Source: Pomphorhynchus laevis (taxonomy: Eukaryota > Acanthocephala > Palaeacanthocephala > Echinorhynchida > Pomphorhynchidae). From it: a stretch of DNA of 64,000 nt. Made by a program: the position numbers and the translations under genes. This document shows positions 1 to 11,516 of the stretch, piece after piece. Position 1 is the first letter of the stretch, and every line of letters begins with the position of its first letter. The notes beneath the pieces are model-generated. The model did no database searches. It saw only the letters and a list, made by a program, of their open reading frames with translations, and had not been told where the DNA came from. The stretch spans positions 45,459 to 109,458 of the forward strand of contig WNNJ02002980.1 in assembly GCA_012934845.2 (NCBI GenBank). The letters run 5' to 3'.

Positions 1-1215
1 CAGCTTTTGACAGCTGATCAAAGAAGGGAGGTGGCCGTAACAATGCTATTAGCCACCCCATCCGATGTGGCCGGCATCAACATTAGCAAAAGAATTTTTA
101 TTCCAAAAAAGCATCCGGTCTCATGTCCTAAAGACCTGCGGCCAATTTCGATTCAAAATTCCCTCGTTTCGATCTACGAAAAAGCGCTTGCGCGTAGAAT
201 CCGCGATCATCTAAGTAAGCGAAATTTAATCCCACCCGGTTTCCATGGGTTCGTCAAAAGTCGCTCGGTCCATTCAGCAGTGGGTGAGGTGCAACGGTTC
301 CGTCGGGAGAATAGCCATCAACTCGTTGTGGCTGTTTTCCTTGATTTTTCCGCTGCATTTGACCGTATATTAATACCTTTTGTTATCTCTTCTCTCAGGT
401 CCCTCGGGTTGTCAGCAAGAATTGTTAACAGGGTGGAGATACTGCGGTATACCAAGCGATTTTACTATGATGATAACCCTGATGCGCGTCAGTTCTACCC
501 TATTACGGGTGTGCCTCAAGGTTCCCCTCTCTCTCCTATCTTATATCTTGCTGCCTCCATCAATCTATTCAAAATATTTAAACGACAGCAACGTCTAGTG
601 GTGTACGCTGATGACACCACAGCCCTGTTCTCTGGACGCAGGTGTAAAGACGTAGTCTCAGACATCAGCCGTTTCTTTTTAAGATTAAAAGACCAGTTAC
701 CCAAGTTCAACCTTATTCTAAACTCCGCTAAATCGCAGGTGGTTGTCTTTCATGGCTCCCCTGCGACAAAGCAAAAACTTAAGAGACTAGCACTCTCTGC
801 GCTCTCCTCCATATTTGCCTCTGAACCACTCCCTACCTTCTCAAGTCGAGTAAAATACCTGGGGTTCACCGTTTCGGTGAACTGGTCGGCTAAAGCTGAC
901 CTAGATAGACACAAACGTATCCTGAAGAGAGCTAGTTGGGCTCTGAAACGGGCCCAGAATCTGTCGTTGAATGGGAAAACCCAGGTGCGCCTTTGGGGTA
1001 CCTGGGCTATCTCGGGATTAGTCTTCTTCTCTAGAGGACGTCCCCCAGAGCAAAGACTAAGGTTTCTGAAGCTCCTTGTCTCGCGCTTACCCAGCATCGT
1101 CCGCGCCGATTGGATTCTTCAGGGAGTGAAAGACCCCGGGTGGTTCAATCGGAAAGCGGCGTGTTGGATTGGTTGGGGGTCTCAGATCCCCATGGATTTG
1201 AGGCCTACGCAATGA
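1..1215 (+). CDS. Non-LTR reverse transcriptase, 5' part off window (L-A)
   Basis: The frame is open from the first base to the stop at 1213-1215, over 400 codons without a break. Counting from codon 1 at position 7, visible RT motifs are KDLRPISIQNS near residue 43, VFLDFSAAFDRI near 110 (catalytic motif A), GVPQGSPLSPILYL near 168 (motif B) and VVYADDTTALF near 198 (motif C, intact YADD). A thumb region follows, with KYLGFTVSVNW near 284. The endonuclease domain would lie upstream of the window. The layout fits an APE-type LINE of the jockey superfamily, but I cannot resolve the clade. It is the best preserved L-A copy here; copy 2 is broken many times. The true start is not visible, so the first in-frame start codons inside the window mean nothing. 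Confidence 0.85.
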   Translation, partial: QLLTADQRREVAVTMLLATPSDVAGINISKRIFIPKKHPVSCPKDLRPISIQNSLVSIYEKALARRIRDHLSKRNLIPPGFHGFVKSRSVHSAVGEVQRFRRENSHQLVVAVFLDFSAAFDRILIPFVISSLRSLGLSARIVNRVEILRYTKRFYYDDNPDARQFYPITGVPQGSPLSPILYLAASINLFKIFKRQQRLVVYADDTTALFSGRRCKDVVSDISRFFLRLKDQLPKFNLILNSAKSQVVVFHGSPATKQKLKRLALSALSSIFASEPLPTFSSRVKYLGFTVSVNWSAKADLDRHKRILKRASWALKRAQNLSLNGKTQVRLWGTWAISGLVFFSRGRPPEQRLRFLKLLVSRLPSIVRADWILQGVKDPGWFNRKAACWIGWGSQIPMDLRPTQ

Positions 1216-1342
1216 GAAGAAGTGATTATGAAGAATATGCAGTCTCACTGTTGACTTAACTTTTTATAACTAATTTACTTATTTATCCCTTTATGTGTAA
1301 CATGTTATCTCTTTTTTATTAAGAAAATCCTTATTATTAAAA
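1..1342 (+). mobile_element. LINE family L-A, copy 1 (enters from the left edge)
   Basis: This is the 3' part of a non-LTR retrotransposon: an open reverse transcriptase frame followed by about 125 bases of untranslated tail ending at about 1342. The same element lies on the minus strand at 7875-9660, and a bare 3' end at 7155-7330; all share the tail sequence that runs from the stop codon to a short run of TTATTA. That agreement fixes the 3' boundary. The 5' part is outside the window. A ~720-bp repeat begins directly at the end of the tail, so this LINE either inserted beside that repeat or the repeat inserted beside it. Confidence 0.85.
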
Positions 1343-2060
1343 AGCACATGTTTTTTTACACTGTACGAGTGCATATTACAAGTTAACTGCCGTGAAGCTT
1401 TAACGAGTCATGTTTACATCAATTTTTGCGTTGTATAAGCCGTAACTTGTCTAATATGGAGTTAACTTTGACTGCACGTGAATTCAGTTAGGGGTTATTG
1501 CTTACAAAATAAACTAGATTGTAGCTACAATAGAAACTGGATTAATATTACAAGCTCGTTTTTATGGCTCCCTATTTAAATCGTATTGATAGGGAAAGAT
1601 ATTTAGCTAAAAAGTATATCAAGTATTTACATTGAAACAGAATGCAAAATCTTGCTAAAGAGATTGGAAAATATCGAAATTAAAAAGAAAAAAGATATTC
1701 TATAAATGAACCAACAAAATAATATTTTAGTATTTTATCAACATATTTAGAATTAATTATGTAGCTATTATTAGAGAAAACAATTTAGAAATCTATAAAG
1801 AAATATTTTACATTGATTTGAACAGTTGATAACTTTTAACAACTTTATTTTAATTAAAGTTTAAAAAAACTAGAACAGTTGACAGAAAAATGTTCTAATC
1901 AATATTGTGATTTAAATATAAACTGTGGTCTACAATAGCGCTACTTAGTCCCTTTTTGAGTGTGTATTTGTGTTGTTTTAATATAGTCTCTAATGGTTGG
2001 CCTTTTTGACCCACATATTAAAAATTTAAATCTTTAGTACTTAAGTATTTTTCTAATATG
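1343..2060. repeat. ~720-bp dispersed repeat, copy 1
   Basis: This stretch matches 22962-23706 nearly base for base in the same orientation. Identity starts at CACATGTTTTTT and stops at TTTCTAATATGGTT on both sides. No open frame longer than about 60 codons and no recognisable motif is present, so it is a non-coding repeat of unknown type. It also contains a short motif (AAATCTATAAAGAAATATTT) that recurs at about 2230, just outside the repeat. It could be the body of a non-autonomous element or a fragment of a larger one. Confidence 0.8.
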
Positions 2061-2387
2061 GTTGTGTACACATATATAACTTTTGTGAAGTCATAATTTT
2101 TAACGTTGCTTTTTCGGTGTTGACACTTAGTTTTGTTGACTCAGACTATACTTCTAACGGATCATCCAGCAGCATCTGATAGGGGCTGCCCTGCTTAAGG
2201 CTGTTGCAAACTGTAACAAAATATATAAATATTAAGAAATCTATAAAGAAATATTTTACATTGATTTGAATAGTTAATATCCTACAATACATATAAATTT
2301 AAATAAATATACTAGAATTTAACACAAAATGTATTATTTGCTATCCATCGAATTTCTAAAAGGATGATGTAAGAGAATACTTTAAAG

Positions 2388-4804
2388 CAGTGGTCCCCAA
2401 CCTTTTTGACATCACGGACCTGTCAAAGTTAAAAAATAAGCGGATTGGAAAACTATATACAATTCTTTTAATATCAAATTTGAAACCACACCTTTCCAAC
2501 AATCGCAAACTTATCTACAAAATATTAAAAATTGTTTAAAAAACTTATAAAGATGTATTTATTATATCCCAAAATACAATTTAAATCAATGAGAACCTTG
2601 TGCTTGTGTATCTTCAACAAGGAGATTTCACATAGGGTTAATAGAAGATAGAGACACTCTAAGTGTTTTGCTAATATCCAACCTATTTCGGGATTTTGTT
2701 TTAGTTGCAGAAACCACCGAAGATCCAGATTCACATAGGTAAGATGTGAGAAATAGCAATAAAGATTTAAGTCAAGGGTTCTTATTTCACGATGTTCGCT
2801 CATAACTTTAATCCAAAAACTTGTTAGAGTCGAAAAAGAAAATTCACTTTTGAAGTTGCCGTCGTTCACGACATCCTATAACTTCTTTTGTATTTGCAAG
2901 GACATATCTTTACCAGATGATTAATTGCGAAATGGATCACGTATCCATTCGTTGCCGATTCTTGGATCTTTAGAAGCCGAAAAATATTTCTCAAATTCTT
3001 CAATAAACAAAGATAAATGATTAGAAATTAATTGATGGTGAATATCCATCGTTTCTTTTCCGCACAAATATTCAAACAGTATTGGAAACATATCTAGAAT
3101 ACCTTCATTTACACGCCGTATCTCTGTCTTAGATTTGAAAGCTGCAATCTTATCTGCTAACTTTAACACTGTTATCATCCTTCCCTGAAGTGACAAGTTT
3201 AGATCATTTAGAAAACCGAATACATCACACAAGTAAGCCAACCTTGACAACCATACACGCTCGCTGAAAAATAATACCATAGGTGATTCTTTTTCTTCTA
3301 GAAATCTTTTTAGAGCATCACGCAATTCAAATACTCTAGTTAAAGATTTTCCTCTAGTAAGCCATCTTATTTCAGTGTGTAAAAGAAAACATTTATGCTT
3401 CGCAAAGCTGTTCAAACAGGCATGAATTTAGAGCACGTTCTTTGATATAGTTGATGACTTTAACGACATCAGTCAGCACAGTGTTAAGTTATGTGCCCAT
3501 TTTTCTACTTGCAAGCTGTGAATTTTTTCTACCTATGAATGATGGAGTATATAGATTCACATTTTTGGGAAACCTCCTTTACTCTTGCGATTAGCCCAGA
3601 TAGTCTTCCAGTCATAGCAACACCATCTGTACTTATACTCACATAAAAGTTCCAATCAAGATGTTTAGAGACATATTCATTTATCACATCAAATATCTGA
3701 GCCCCTGTAGTGTGGGTCGGCAGAGATAAGGCACATAACAAGTCCTCTTGTATATCTTCCTTAAAAATGTGTATTACAAAAACAAAAAGCAGTGTCTTGT
3801 TACCAATGTTTGTAGATTCGTCTACCTGGAGTGCATACCACGGCAATTCGGATATTCTCCACAGTAATTGTTTCTCAATATCCAGGGCAATTATATCAAT
3901 CCACCTAGTTATAGTGCTAGCAGACAAAGGTATATTTGATATTTTCATCGCAGACTTTTCTCCAAAGATTTCACAACAAATATCTTTAGTACATGGCAAA
4001 ATCAATTCTTCACCGATCGTAAATGCTGTTTTAGACCTTGCAATACGATTTGCGACCAAGAATGAAGCCTTTAGGGCCTTTTTATTTGTAGATATTATTT
4101 TCCGGATAAACTCTTTCTGTCCTTTTTGTTCATGCAGTATTCTTTTTAAAAAGCCAAAGGTTTATCTTCTAGCGACTGATGTTTTGTTTTTAAGTGACGA
4201 AGCATTTTAGAAGGCTTCATTGCATCATTTAAATGGTCTTCGCCACATATTATACATAGAGGCAAGGGAATGCTGGATTTTTTTCATCTCTGTAAAACCA
4301 TATCGTAAATATGATTCGTTGTATTGTTTGATAAAGGTGTTTTGTACTTGGTCTGATAAGATTATCTATCGTCTAATTTCTTGCATTATTTGAACCACTT
4401 AGCTCTTCCCTATCAAAGCTAGCATTTGTTTTTTTAAGAAATGTTTCTAAAATGTTCGGACGTTTACTCATTTAATTTTATTGGGGTAAAAAATTTTCAA
4501 TTTAAAAACATATATAATTTAAACAGAGGAGCATCAAACTAGAAACATTTTTGAAATCGGAATGCCTTAATACTGATTATAAAAATGTTTTAAAAATTTT
4601 AAAATCAAAATTTTATGTTTAAATATCATTTAAGTTTTATCAAACAAAAAAGTTCCTCAAGGATGGCAATGTTCTCTGTGATACATCTTTATTGCATTGG
4701 AACCATTTCTCATTGTCTGTAAAGGAAATCATAATTTTAATAAAATAAAAATATTTTCTCTATGGAATGGCACTGGTCCGCGGACCGGCGATTGAGGACC
4801 ACTG
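2388..4804 (-). mobile_element. hAT DNA transposon, complete ends, dead transposase
   Basis: The element starts CAGTGGTCCCCAACC at 2388 and ends with the inverted counterpart (…GGACCACTG) at 4804; the outer 9 bases of the terminal inverted repeats match exactly. It is flanked by an exact 8-bp target-site duplication, CTTTAAAG, at 2380-2387 and 4805-4812. An 8-bp duplication and a CAGxG terminus are hAT hallmarks. Total length is about 2.4 kb and both ends are present, so it moved as a whole. It sits inside a Penelope-family P-B terminal region, which resumes at about 4850. Confidence 0.93.
2586..4471 (-). pseudogene. hAT transposase of the ZBED5/SCAND3-like type, broken
   Basis: The protein would cut and rejoin hAT ends in the nucleus. 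Reading on the minus strand, the start MSKRPNILETF is at 4471. A BED-type zinc finger follows at about 4190-4260 (CIICGE … LRHLKTKH, a C-x2-C … H-x4-H pattern). The catalytic RNase H-like core has QVDEST at about 3815-3830 and STDGVAMTGRLSG at about 3590-3640. The C-terminal hATC dimerisation segment (LLLFLTSYLCESG … NRLDISKTLRVSLSSINP) lies at about 2610-2760 and ends at a stop at 2586. At least one internal stop and several frameshifts separate these parts (after the zinc finger, near 3520, near 3420 and near 2800), so it is inactive. The longest surviving open pieces are 3529-4059 and 2921-3415. Confidence 0.9.
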
Positions 4805-4849
4805 CTTTAAAGGATTGTTTTTATCCATCGATAAATGATAACTTTAAAC

Positions 4850-5110
4850 TTTTTTAGTCAATCCATATAAATTGACTTTTATTTTAAATTTCAATTCTTT
4901 ATTTTAACTTGATATAAATTATATAAAATCTTATAACAATAATTTATTATTTATAATTATTTATTATTTAATTATAAAATTTTGATTTAGAATTATTATT
5001 ATTTAATTGTATAATTAAAAAATAATTATATAATATAAATATGAATATGATATAATATATAAGTATAATATAAATATGTAGACTGATATCTGATTCATTG
5101 AATTATTGTA
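4850..5110 (+). repeat. Penelope family P-B terminal unit, AT-rich end
   Basis: The segment carries the P-B tail signature: an AATTGACTTTTATTTTAAATT block, TTTTAACTTGATATAAA, a long TTATTTATTATTTA tract, and a close near AATATGTAGACTGATATCTGATTC. The same order is seen at 22430-22640, 34980-35100 and 35480-35830. The structured core found in other copies is absent here because the hAT element is inserted just upstream. Confidence 0.6.
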
Positions 5111-5335
5111 AATTTTTATATTACATTGCAAATATAATATAAATCATACAAATCACGTTCAACTTTTATATAATGATTTTTGAAATCATTATAATTATAA
5201 TAATGAGAGAATTTATTACACCTCTTTACCTTTCGGTACTGGGTAAACAAAATAAATACACCAAAAGTTTATCAATTTTATAAGTTGTATTTCAAAATCT
5301 TCTCCTACTGTCAATATCGGATAGTGACAGATTTT

Positions 5336-6757
5336 TCAAAATTGGGCAAGTGAAAATATGCAGGTTAGATGCTCATTCATTTTTGCAAAGAACACAAATG
5401 CACAAAGAATGCAAAAATGCACAAGGAATGCACAAATGCACAAACACAAATGCACTGGAATTCTAATAGCGCAGAATTTATCGTGATATCCATGGACAGA
5501 TGCTCTCCAGATCAGCGGTCTTTTCCTTGCACAGGGTTCTCTCCATTTAGTCTGTAAGAATGCCGGAGTAAGATAAAATTCAGAATCCAATGACGTCGTC
5601 TTTCGAAAGAACATGTTCAGGTTAGTAGTAAATGATGCAGTGTGTTCAAGATTAAATGTTGAGCAGATGTATTTAGAGCAAGGTTCTAGCGATGATAGTA
5701 TCGCTATAACCGATGAAGAACATTTTGGTGAGACTCCAACAATTCGCTTCACGAATCTCCATTGACACCTGTCCAACTGCTGAAAATTGAAGGGACTTAA
5801 ATCCGACCAGATAACTGGCAAAGCATATGAAACTATGGGAAGCAACATACTTCGAAAATACCGGAGGGCTCCTGAGAAAGATAAAGAACCTAAGTTTTTT
5901 GCATAAGAGGTTGCTACAACTAATTTCGAGGATTGACGATGTAGGTGTTCAGTAAATGACCATTTCGACGAAAGTAATACTCCCAAATAATTGTAACTAT
6001 TGCAGAATTCTACATTTTCTATTCTCAGCATGTTACATCGACGCAAAGGTCCACCTAACCAAAATTTAAGGGCTTTTGATTTATTTACATTCACCGTCAA
6101 CTGATTTGATAAACAATAGGATGACAGAGCATCTAACGCACTTTGAGCGGATAAAAGATCTTTGGCTAATATTACTAGATCGTTGGCATAGAGGGTACAA
6201 GAGACTTCATTCGATGCATGACGAAGATGCATAGGCAAATCTATAACAAAAAAGGAAAATAATATAGGGCTGAGTGTATCTCTCTGTAAAACACCGCGAT
6301 TAGCAAAAAAGAAATCAGAGGTGTTGATACCATCAGATACTTTAAGGCGATTAGGCTGAAGCACAGAATAAATAAGATACAAAAAGCGACCACTAACGGA
6401 CACTCTGGTGGAAAGTTTATCAAGTAACAAAGAACGATTCACTGTGTCAAATGCTCGCTCAAAGTCAACAAAAGTAGCATACAACGGTCTACGATTAGCG
6501 AAACAATTGGTGACTTCGTCACGGGCATGCTTTATTGCATCGGACGTTGACCTTTTCGGGAAGAATCCATACTGCTCCGTAGGTAAGAGATGCTCGCGAC
6601 ACTTAATAAGGCGCATATACATTATATGAGTCAATAACTTATAACTGTGATTCAATATCGCAATCTCCCTGTACGCATTCAGTGAATCATAGTTACCTTT
6701 ACCCTTATGCAGGATCTTAATTACACCGTCGCGCCACGAAATCGGAAACGGATTATA
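5336..6757 (-). pseudogene. LINE family L-B reverse transcriptase, copy 1 (5' truncated)
   Basis: A minus-strand LINE fragment starts at 6757 inside the RT domain (PFPISWRDGVIKILHKGKG) and is open from 6655 for 439 codons. It shows EEQ-type motif 'LPTEQYGF', FVDFERAFDTVNR (motif A), NRGVLQRDTLSPILFSFFV (motif B) and LYANDLVILAKD (motif C). Two key motifs are degraded: the catalytic YADD reads YAND, and the usual QGDPLSP reads QRDTLSP, so it could not polymerise. It resembles the plus-strand element at 57379-59451 at perhaps 40-45% of residues, so these are related subfamilies. The frame runs into a tandem repeat of AATGCACAA-type units at 5390-5460, which adds a meaningless Cys/Leu-rich tail to the translation. 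The 5' junction is with an AATTATAAT-rich tract. Confidence 0.85.
5390..5460. repeat. Short tandem repeat of AATGCACAA-like units
   Basis: Roughly nine imperfect units of the form AATGCACAAA or ATGCACAAGG follow one another immediately at the 3' end of the L-B LINE. Such satellite-like tails are common at the 3' ends of some LINE clades. Confidence 0.7.
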
Positions 6758-7154
6758 ATCATTATAATTATAATAATTATAATGATAATCATTATAATGA
6801 TTTTTTTATTCCCACAAAATGTTTGTCCCATTTTGTTAGAACCTTTCCATAATCTATGCTAATATTTATTTCGTTTTTGTATTTATAAAAATTAAGGGTT
6901 TAAAAGTTTTATTTTTTTGAAATGTAAAAGTGACGAAATAAATCTAAAATGATAAAACAAATGCGAAAATAACGAAATGTTATGTACCAATGTCCAAGTA
7001 TCCAAATTTCTAGGCTGTAGTGCAATTTGAAGTCTAAAATTACTATATAATTTAGAAGATATTTCAATATTTCGTATCGACTTCATCACTACATTTGATC
7101 TGCAACTTTTACATTTGTTTAATTGATTAGGTATTTGTTTAGCCACTTTATAAA
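6758..7154. other. No gene recognised; AT-rich
   Basis: The first 60 bases are a TTATAATCATTATAAT-type simple tract next to the L-B truncation point. The rest holds one 84-codon open frame (6892-7146, minus) with no familiar motif. Confidence 0.6.
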
Positions 7155-7330
7155 TAATAATAGGTTTTCTTAATAAAAATACAAGATGAATAATAAGTTA
7201 CATAAATTTAGTCAGTCTATATCTTCATGACAATTATGTCTCTTCGTTCTTTCAGAGCCCCCGGCCGCACCAGCAAGCCGTCCTCCGACTGAACAGGCAA
7301 TCACGAACTGGGTCAATGATACACCCAACG
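7155..7330 (-). mobile_element. LINE L-A, bare 3' end fragment
   Basis: Bases 7158-7240 repeat 7877-7960 almost exactly (AATAATAGGTTTTCTTAAT … TATATCTTCATG), which is the L-A 3' tail read on the minus strand. About 90 further bases resemble the end of the L-A coding region. It is a severely 5'-truncated insertion. Confidence 0.75.
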
Positions 7331-7874
7331 CCAGCTCGATAGCCAACACACATTTGCAATCGTCCACATACTTGTTGTATGTCGTCAGAAAGGAGAGAGA
7401 ATAGCCTTCGACATTGTTTTTCTATATTATTCTTATAACTATAGACCTTATATATAGACCTCAACATAATGGTCACAATCAAATTTAAGTGATTTTGAGA
7501 TATTCGTAAAGGACAAGTTTTGTTAATGGAAGTTTATTTTGTTGACGACGTATTTTTGATTGCTCAGAGTGGCGTTACACATGATATCCTTATCAAAGAA
7601 AATATAGTGTAATTAAATTTTATTAAGTTATAAGAATTCTTGAATTCAGTGGTACATTTCTCCTGAAACTGACATGGGCTAATCATTTTTCGGTGCGTTG
7701 GTTAAGCGGGTTGATTATTTTGTACTTAACAAAATAAACTTATTGTTAAAGGACAAGTTAATCAACTTTTGATTAACTTTTTGATCAAAAGTTATCAAAT
7801 ATAATATTGATATATTATATTATAATATAATATGATATATACCAAGTTCATCACTTCGGCATGCAGACGTAAAA
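7331..7874. other. No gene recognised
   Basis: AT-rich sequence between two L-A fragments, with a TATAATATAATATGATATAT-like tract near 7800-7840. No coding signal seen on either strand. Confidence 0.5.
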
Positions 7875-9660
7875 AATAATAGGTTTTCTTAATAAAAATA
7901 CAAGATGAATAATAAGTTACATAAATTTAGTCAGTCTATATCTTCATGCCAATTCTATCAGTTCTTTCAGTCTTCACTATAACTGTACGGCTCAGGTCCT
8001 GATGGATATGAGAGCCCAGCCGCACAAGCGCGCCGCACTCAGAATGAACCATTCGGGGTCTTTCACCCCCTAAGAGTCCAGTCGAAACGGACTATAGTAG
8101 GTAATCTCAAGATAAAGAGCTTGTGAAACCTTAGTATTTGCTCTGAAGGACGTCTTCTGGAAAAAAGGACGGATCCCGAGATTACCTAAGGTACTCAAAA
8201 GGCGTACTTGGATATTCCCTTTAAATGACAGATGCTAGGCCGGTTTAAGGGCCCATCTAGCTCTCTTCACGGTACGTTTAAATCTATCCAGATCAGTTTT
8301 CGCCGACTAGGTCACCAAAATTGTCAACCCCAGATATCTTACTCGACTTGTAAATACAGGGATTGCTTGATTCTGTAAAATGGAGGAGAGAGCTGAGAGT
8401 GATAATCTTTTCAATTTTTTCTTTGTCGCAGGGGCGCCATTAAAGACCACCACCTGGGATTTCGCGAAGTTGAGCATAAGATTAAATATGGGAAGACGGT
8501 CTTTAATCTTGAAAAGAAACGGCTGATGTCAGAGATTACATCGTCCAGAGAACAGGGCTGTGGTATTATCAGAGTACCACTAGATGTTAATCACGATAAA
8601 AATATTAAAAAGTTCAATGGAGGCAGCAAGATTTAAGACAGGAGAAAAGTTAAGAACCTTGAGGCACACCTTTAATAGGGTAAAACTGACGTGCATCAAG
8701 ATCATCTTCACAGAAGAATCTTTTGGTATACAGTAATATCTCCACACCGTTAACAATCCTTGCAGACAACCCGAGAGACCTTAGAGAAGAAATAACAAAG
8801 GGAATGATAATGCGGTCATGAGCAGCGGAAAAGTCAAGAATAACAGCTACAGCAAGTAAATGACTGTTATCTTGACAAACCGATACACTTCACATATTGC
8901 TGAATTAACCGAGCGACCTTTGACAAACCCATGAAAACCTGGTGGGATTAAATTACGCCTACTAAGATGATCGCGGATTTTACGCGAAAGCGCTTTTTCG
9001 TAGATGGAGATTAGGGATTTTTAAATCGAAATAGGTCGCAAATCTTTAGGACATGATATCAATTTCTTTTTTGGTAAAAAACAAGTCGGCTAATGTTGAT
9101 GGCGGCAACATCAGACGTTGAGACTAATAACATTGTGATGGCGACTTCTTTACTCTGATTGTCTGAGTCAACCCAAGGCGGGATTGGCTGGGAGATTAAG
9201 TGACTCCATAGTTATGTAGGTATAGTGACTCCTCCAAAACTTGTGCAAGGTCTTAAGTTTACCTATCCAACCCAAGGATCTATTTTGAGAAGGGTTAAAA
9301 TGAGCAATGCTCGCCCTATCTCGACTCAGTTGAAGTCTATATATAGTTCTCCAGAATATATTCGAGTGGGCCTGTCTACAAGAAACAGACAGATTAAGAA
9401 GGTGTAGCATTTTGGCTAGGACCTTGAGTTTTGTTGGAGTAGTATTGTATAAGCGACATTTATAGGTAGTCGAAAGTATCGCGGTAGCATGCGAAGAAAG
9501 ATAGGAATTAAATCTGGTCAGACTCGCATTACCTACAACAGGGAAGAGTTGGATAGCGGCCTGGAAGCATGTCACTCTGACTGGATTAAAGTGGAAGCTC
9601 CTTATAAGCAATGCATCTTTCTCTAACCGTCAACGAAAGTAGGTCGTGCGAGGTGGTCAG
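7875..9660 (-). mobile_element. LINE L-A, copy 2, heavily broken
   Basis: Read on the minus strand this parallels the L-A copy at 1-1342 from its first base to its tail. It includes the block equivalent to ATGCTATTAGCCACCCC (near 9130), the motif A region near 8840 and the stretch equivalent to GAGCAAAGACTAAGGTTTCT near 8130. The RT frame is interrupted repeatedly. It extends further 5' than copy 1: the open piece 9168-9611 (minus, 147 codons) should correspond to the linker before the RT domain, which is off the left edge for copy 1. The 3' tail ends near 7875. Both strands flanking it are unrelated, so this is a separate insertion. Confidence 0.85.
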
Positions 9661-9869
9661 TTGTTGGCGCGACTGCTCAGTACAGATGGGTTTTAACAGC
9701 CATATCTTATGTAGCAGTAATAAGTTGAAGAGATAATTTGTGGTAGTGCAATGAAAATAAGGGAAGGTGGTTTATGAATAAGATAGTCGATTCTGGCTCT
9801 GCGAAGTGCTGCATTAATCCAACAAAAATAAGTCAGCTATAATTGGGCTACTATTACCTCTCATTGATA

Positions 9870-10385
9870 CACCTTTTATGAACACCTTCTACAGCCTTTC
9901 ACCAATTCTCCCAAATTCATCATTCTACTCCTACAACGCATCATCAACTCCGCCGTTCAATTGCTCCTGCGTCTCCGAGGCTTTAACTACACATCCATAT
10001 ATCTTGCCAACTCTCCTAGCCCACCATCCACATCCGCATACAACTCCGCCTTCTCGTAACTTTTCGTACGCTATCGGCTCCCCATCGTTCATCAACCTCC
10101 CTTTCTTAGACGACACTCGCCCTACCTCTCTATCAATGCATTCCCGTAATTCCCTCTTACTCATGGTTCCCAATTACTCTAACAACTGGGTCTCCGATCC
10201 TTCCTCGTCGCCTCTTCCCTCACTGGAATCAGTTCCCTCTCGACGTCCGCCGCGCTCCCTCATTTATCACATTCAAATACCTCCTCCGTTCCCACCTTCT
10301 CGACATATGACTTAGATTTTTGTCTTTTTGTTGTGGTCATGTATGCGTGCACCAGCACACATTTGCCACGTAAATAAATCCTTTT
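9870..10385 (+). mobile_element. LINE family L-C, 3' end fragment
   Basis: The sequence from CTTCTACAGCCTTTCACC to the tail parallels 51070-51560, the 3' end of the L-C element at 47.8-51.6 kb. It keeps recognisable pieces of the C-terminal reading frame, such as LNNWVSDPSSSPLPSLESVPS in place of NNYGLRSFLVAASLAWNQLPL, in more than one frame. It ends with the L-C tail hairpin region (GTCATGTATGCGTGC…) and an AAATAAATCC-type run near 10380. It is a truncated, decayed insertion. Confidence 0.8.
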
Positions 10386-10428
10386 TTAAAGTAAACAACT
10401 AAATGTTTTGCATAGCCGAAAAAATAGC

Positions 10429-10479
10429 CGGCGGCCTTCTTTGATCAAAACTAAATGTTTTGATCAAAGAAGGCCGCCG
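10429..10479. repeat. Perfect 23-bp hairpin with 5-base loop
   Basis: The arm at 10429-10451 (CGGCGGCC … CAAAAC) is exactly complementary to 10457-10479 (GTTTTG … GGCCGCCG), leaving the loop TAAAT. The GC-rich base of the stem stands out against AT-rich surroundings. The words AACTAAATGTTTTG occur just before it (about 10397-10410) and again across the loop, hinting that it arose by local copying. Confidence 0.95.
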
Positions 10480-11516
10480 TTGTTTGCATAACGTTCACAG
10501 TAATCGCTACAGTGTCATAAATGCACTTGTTTTAACTAATCTCACATGATCGACAAGAAACTGATCTCATCTTATCGATATAGAAAATCAAGATGAATCT
10601 ACTATTATCAATGCACTCGTAGGAATGTAGGCTTTTTATGATCCGGCACGATTCGATTTGAAATTTAATGGCGAACATTATTTCGGAAGTATTTTCTTGT
10701 GTGGAAATTGAACCAATATTATATCCAATGCCGATGGGAATATCGATGGAAAATCCTAGATTCGAATGCACAATTAGACATTTCCTGTATGGGTTGTGAG
10801 GATTAAGATTTGAGCAGAAATTTTTCAATGTCACTATTTTCCCTACTATCGCTCAATCTTAAGTCAACCGCGGCACATCTTTTTCGTTTTAATATAACGA
10901 ATCAAAGAAGTTGCCAAATATGAAATACGTGTACGCAGAATCGAACGACTATCATTTATTCCGTTAGTATTTTCGACGGTAGGTGGTTTTGGATGTGATA
11001 CCGGAAGACATATCAAGACGATCGAAACGACGATGTCGCAGAGGAGCACTTCAACTTAGTCAGACAATGTTACTAAGATAAAGAGGAAGTTGTCTTTGAA
11101 CTTGGGCGTGCATCATCTGCTTACATTCGCGCTGCACAGTCGACCGTTGAAAACCGACTTTTCAATTAAAGAATAATAATCAGTTTTCATGTATTATTTA
11201 CAATTCTATTAAACATTATGACGACTTCGAGGGTAAGGTTTTTGTACATTTTTCAATAAATCCATTTAATTTAAAATAATCGATACATTCGTTTTAAGCA
11301 TAACATAACAATATTCATCATAACAATATCCACGTTCGAATAATTGATTAGCAACGGCCATTTAAGGCTAATATTTCATGACACAAATATAATTTAATCT
11401 CATATACTGTGATGTTTAGATCACTTTCGTAATCATTTGTCTTTAAAATTGCGAGGTATTTTGTAGATTCATATATTGTTGAACAAATCCGTGTCCTATG
11501 ATTATGTAAAACTTGA
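10480..11516. other. No gene recognised; two short unassigned ORFs
   Basis: Minus-strand open frames of 100 codons (10532-10834) and 61 codons (10864-11049) lie close together. Their composition is not simple repeat, but I recognise neither and see no shared motif. They could be remnants belonging to the decayed gene region at 11.8-14.6 kb, which has the same orientation. Confidence 0.4.

Noticed and set aside
9168-9611. 147-codon minus-strand ORF as a separate gene
   Set aside because: It runs directly into the L-A reverse transcriptase in the same orientation and is best read as the L-A linker region.
10532-11049. Two short minus-strand ORFs as host genes
   Set aside because: No motif, no repeat support and no duplicate copy to show conservation.
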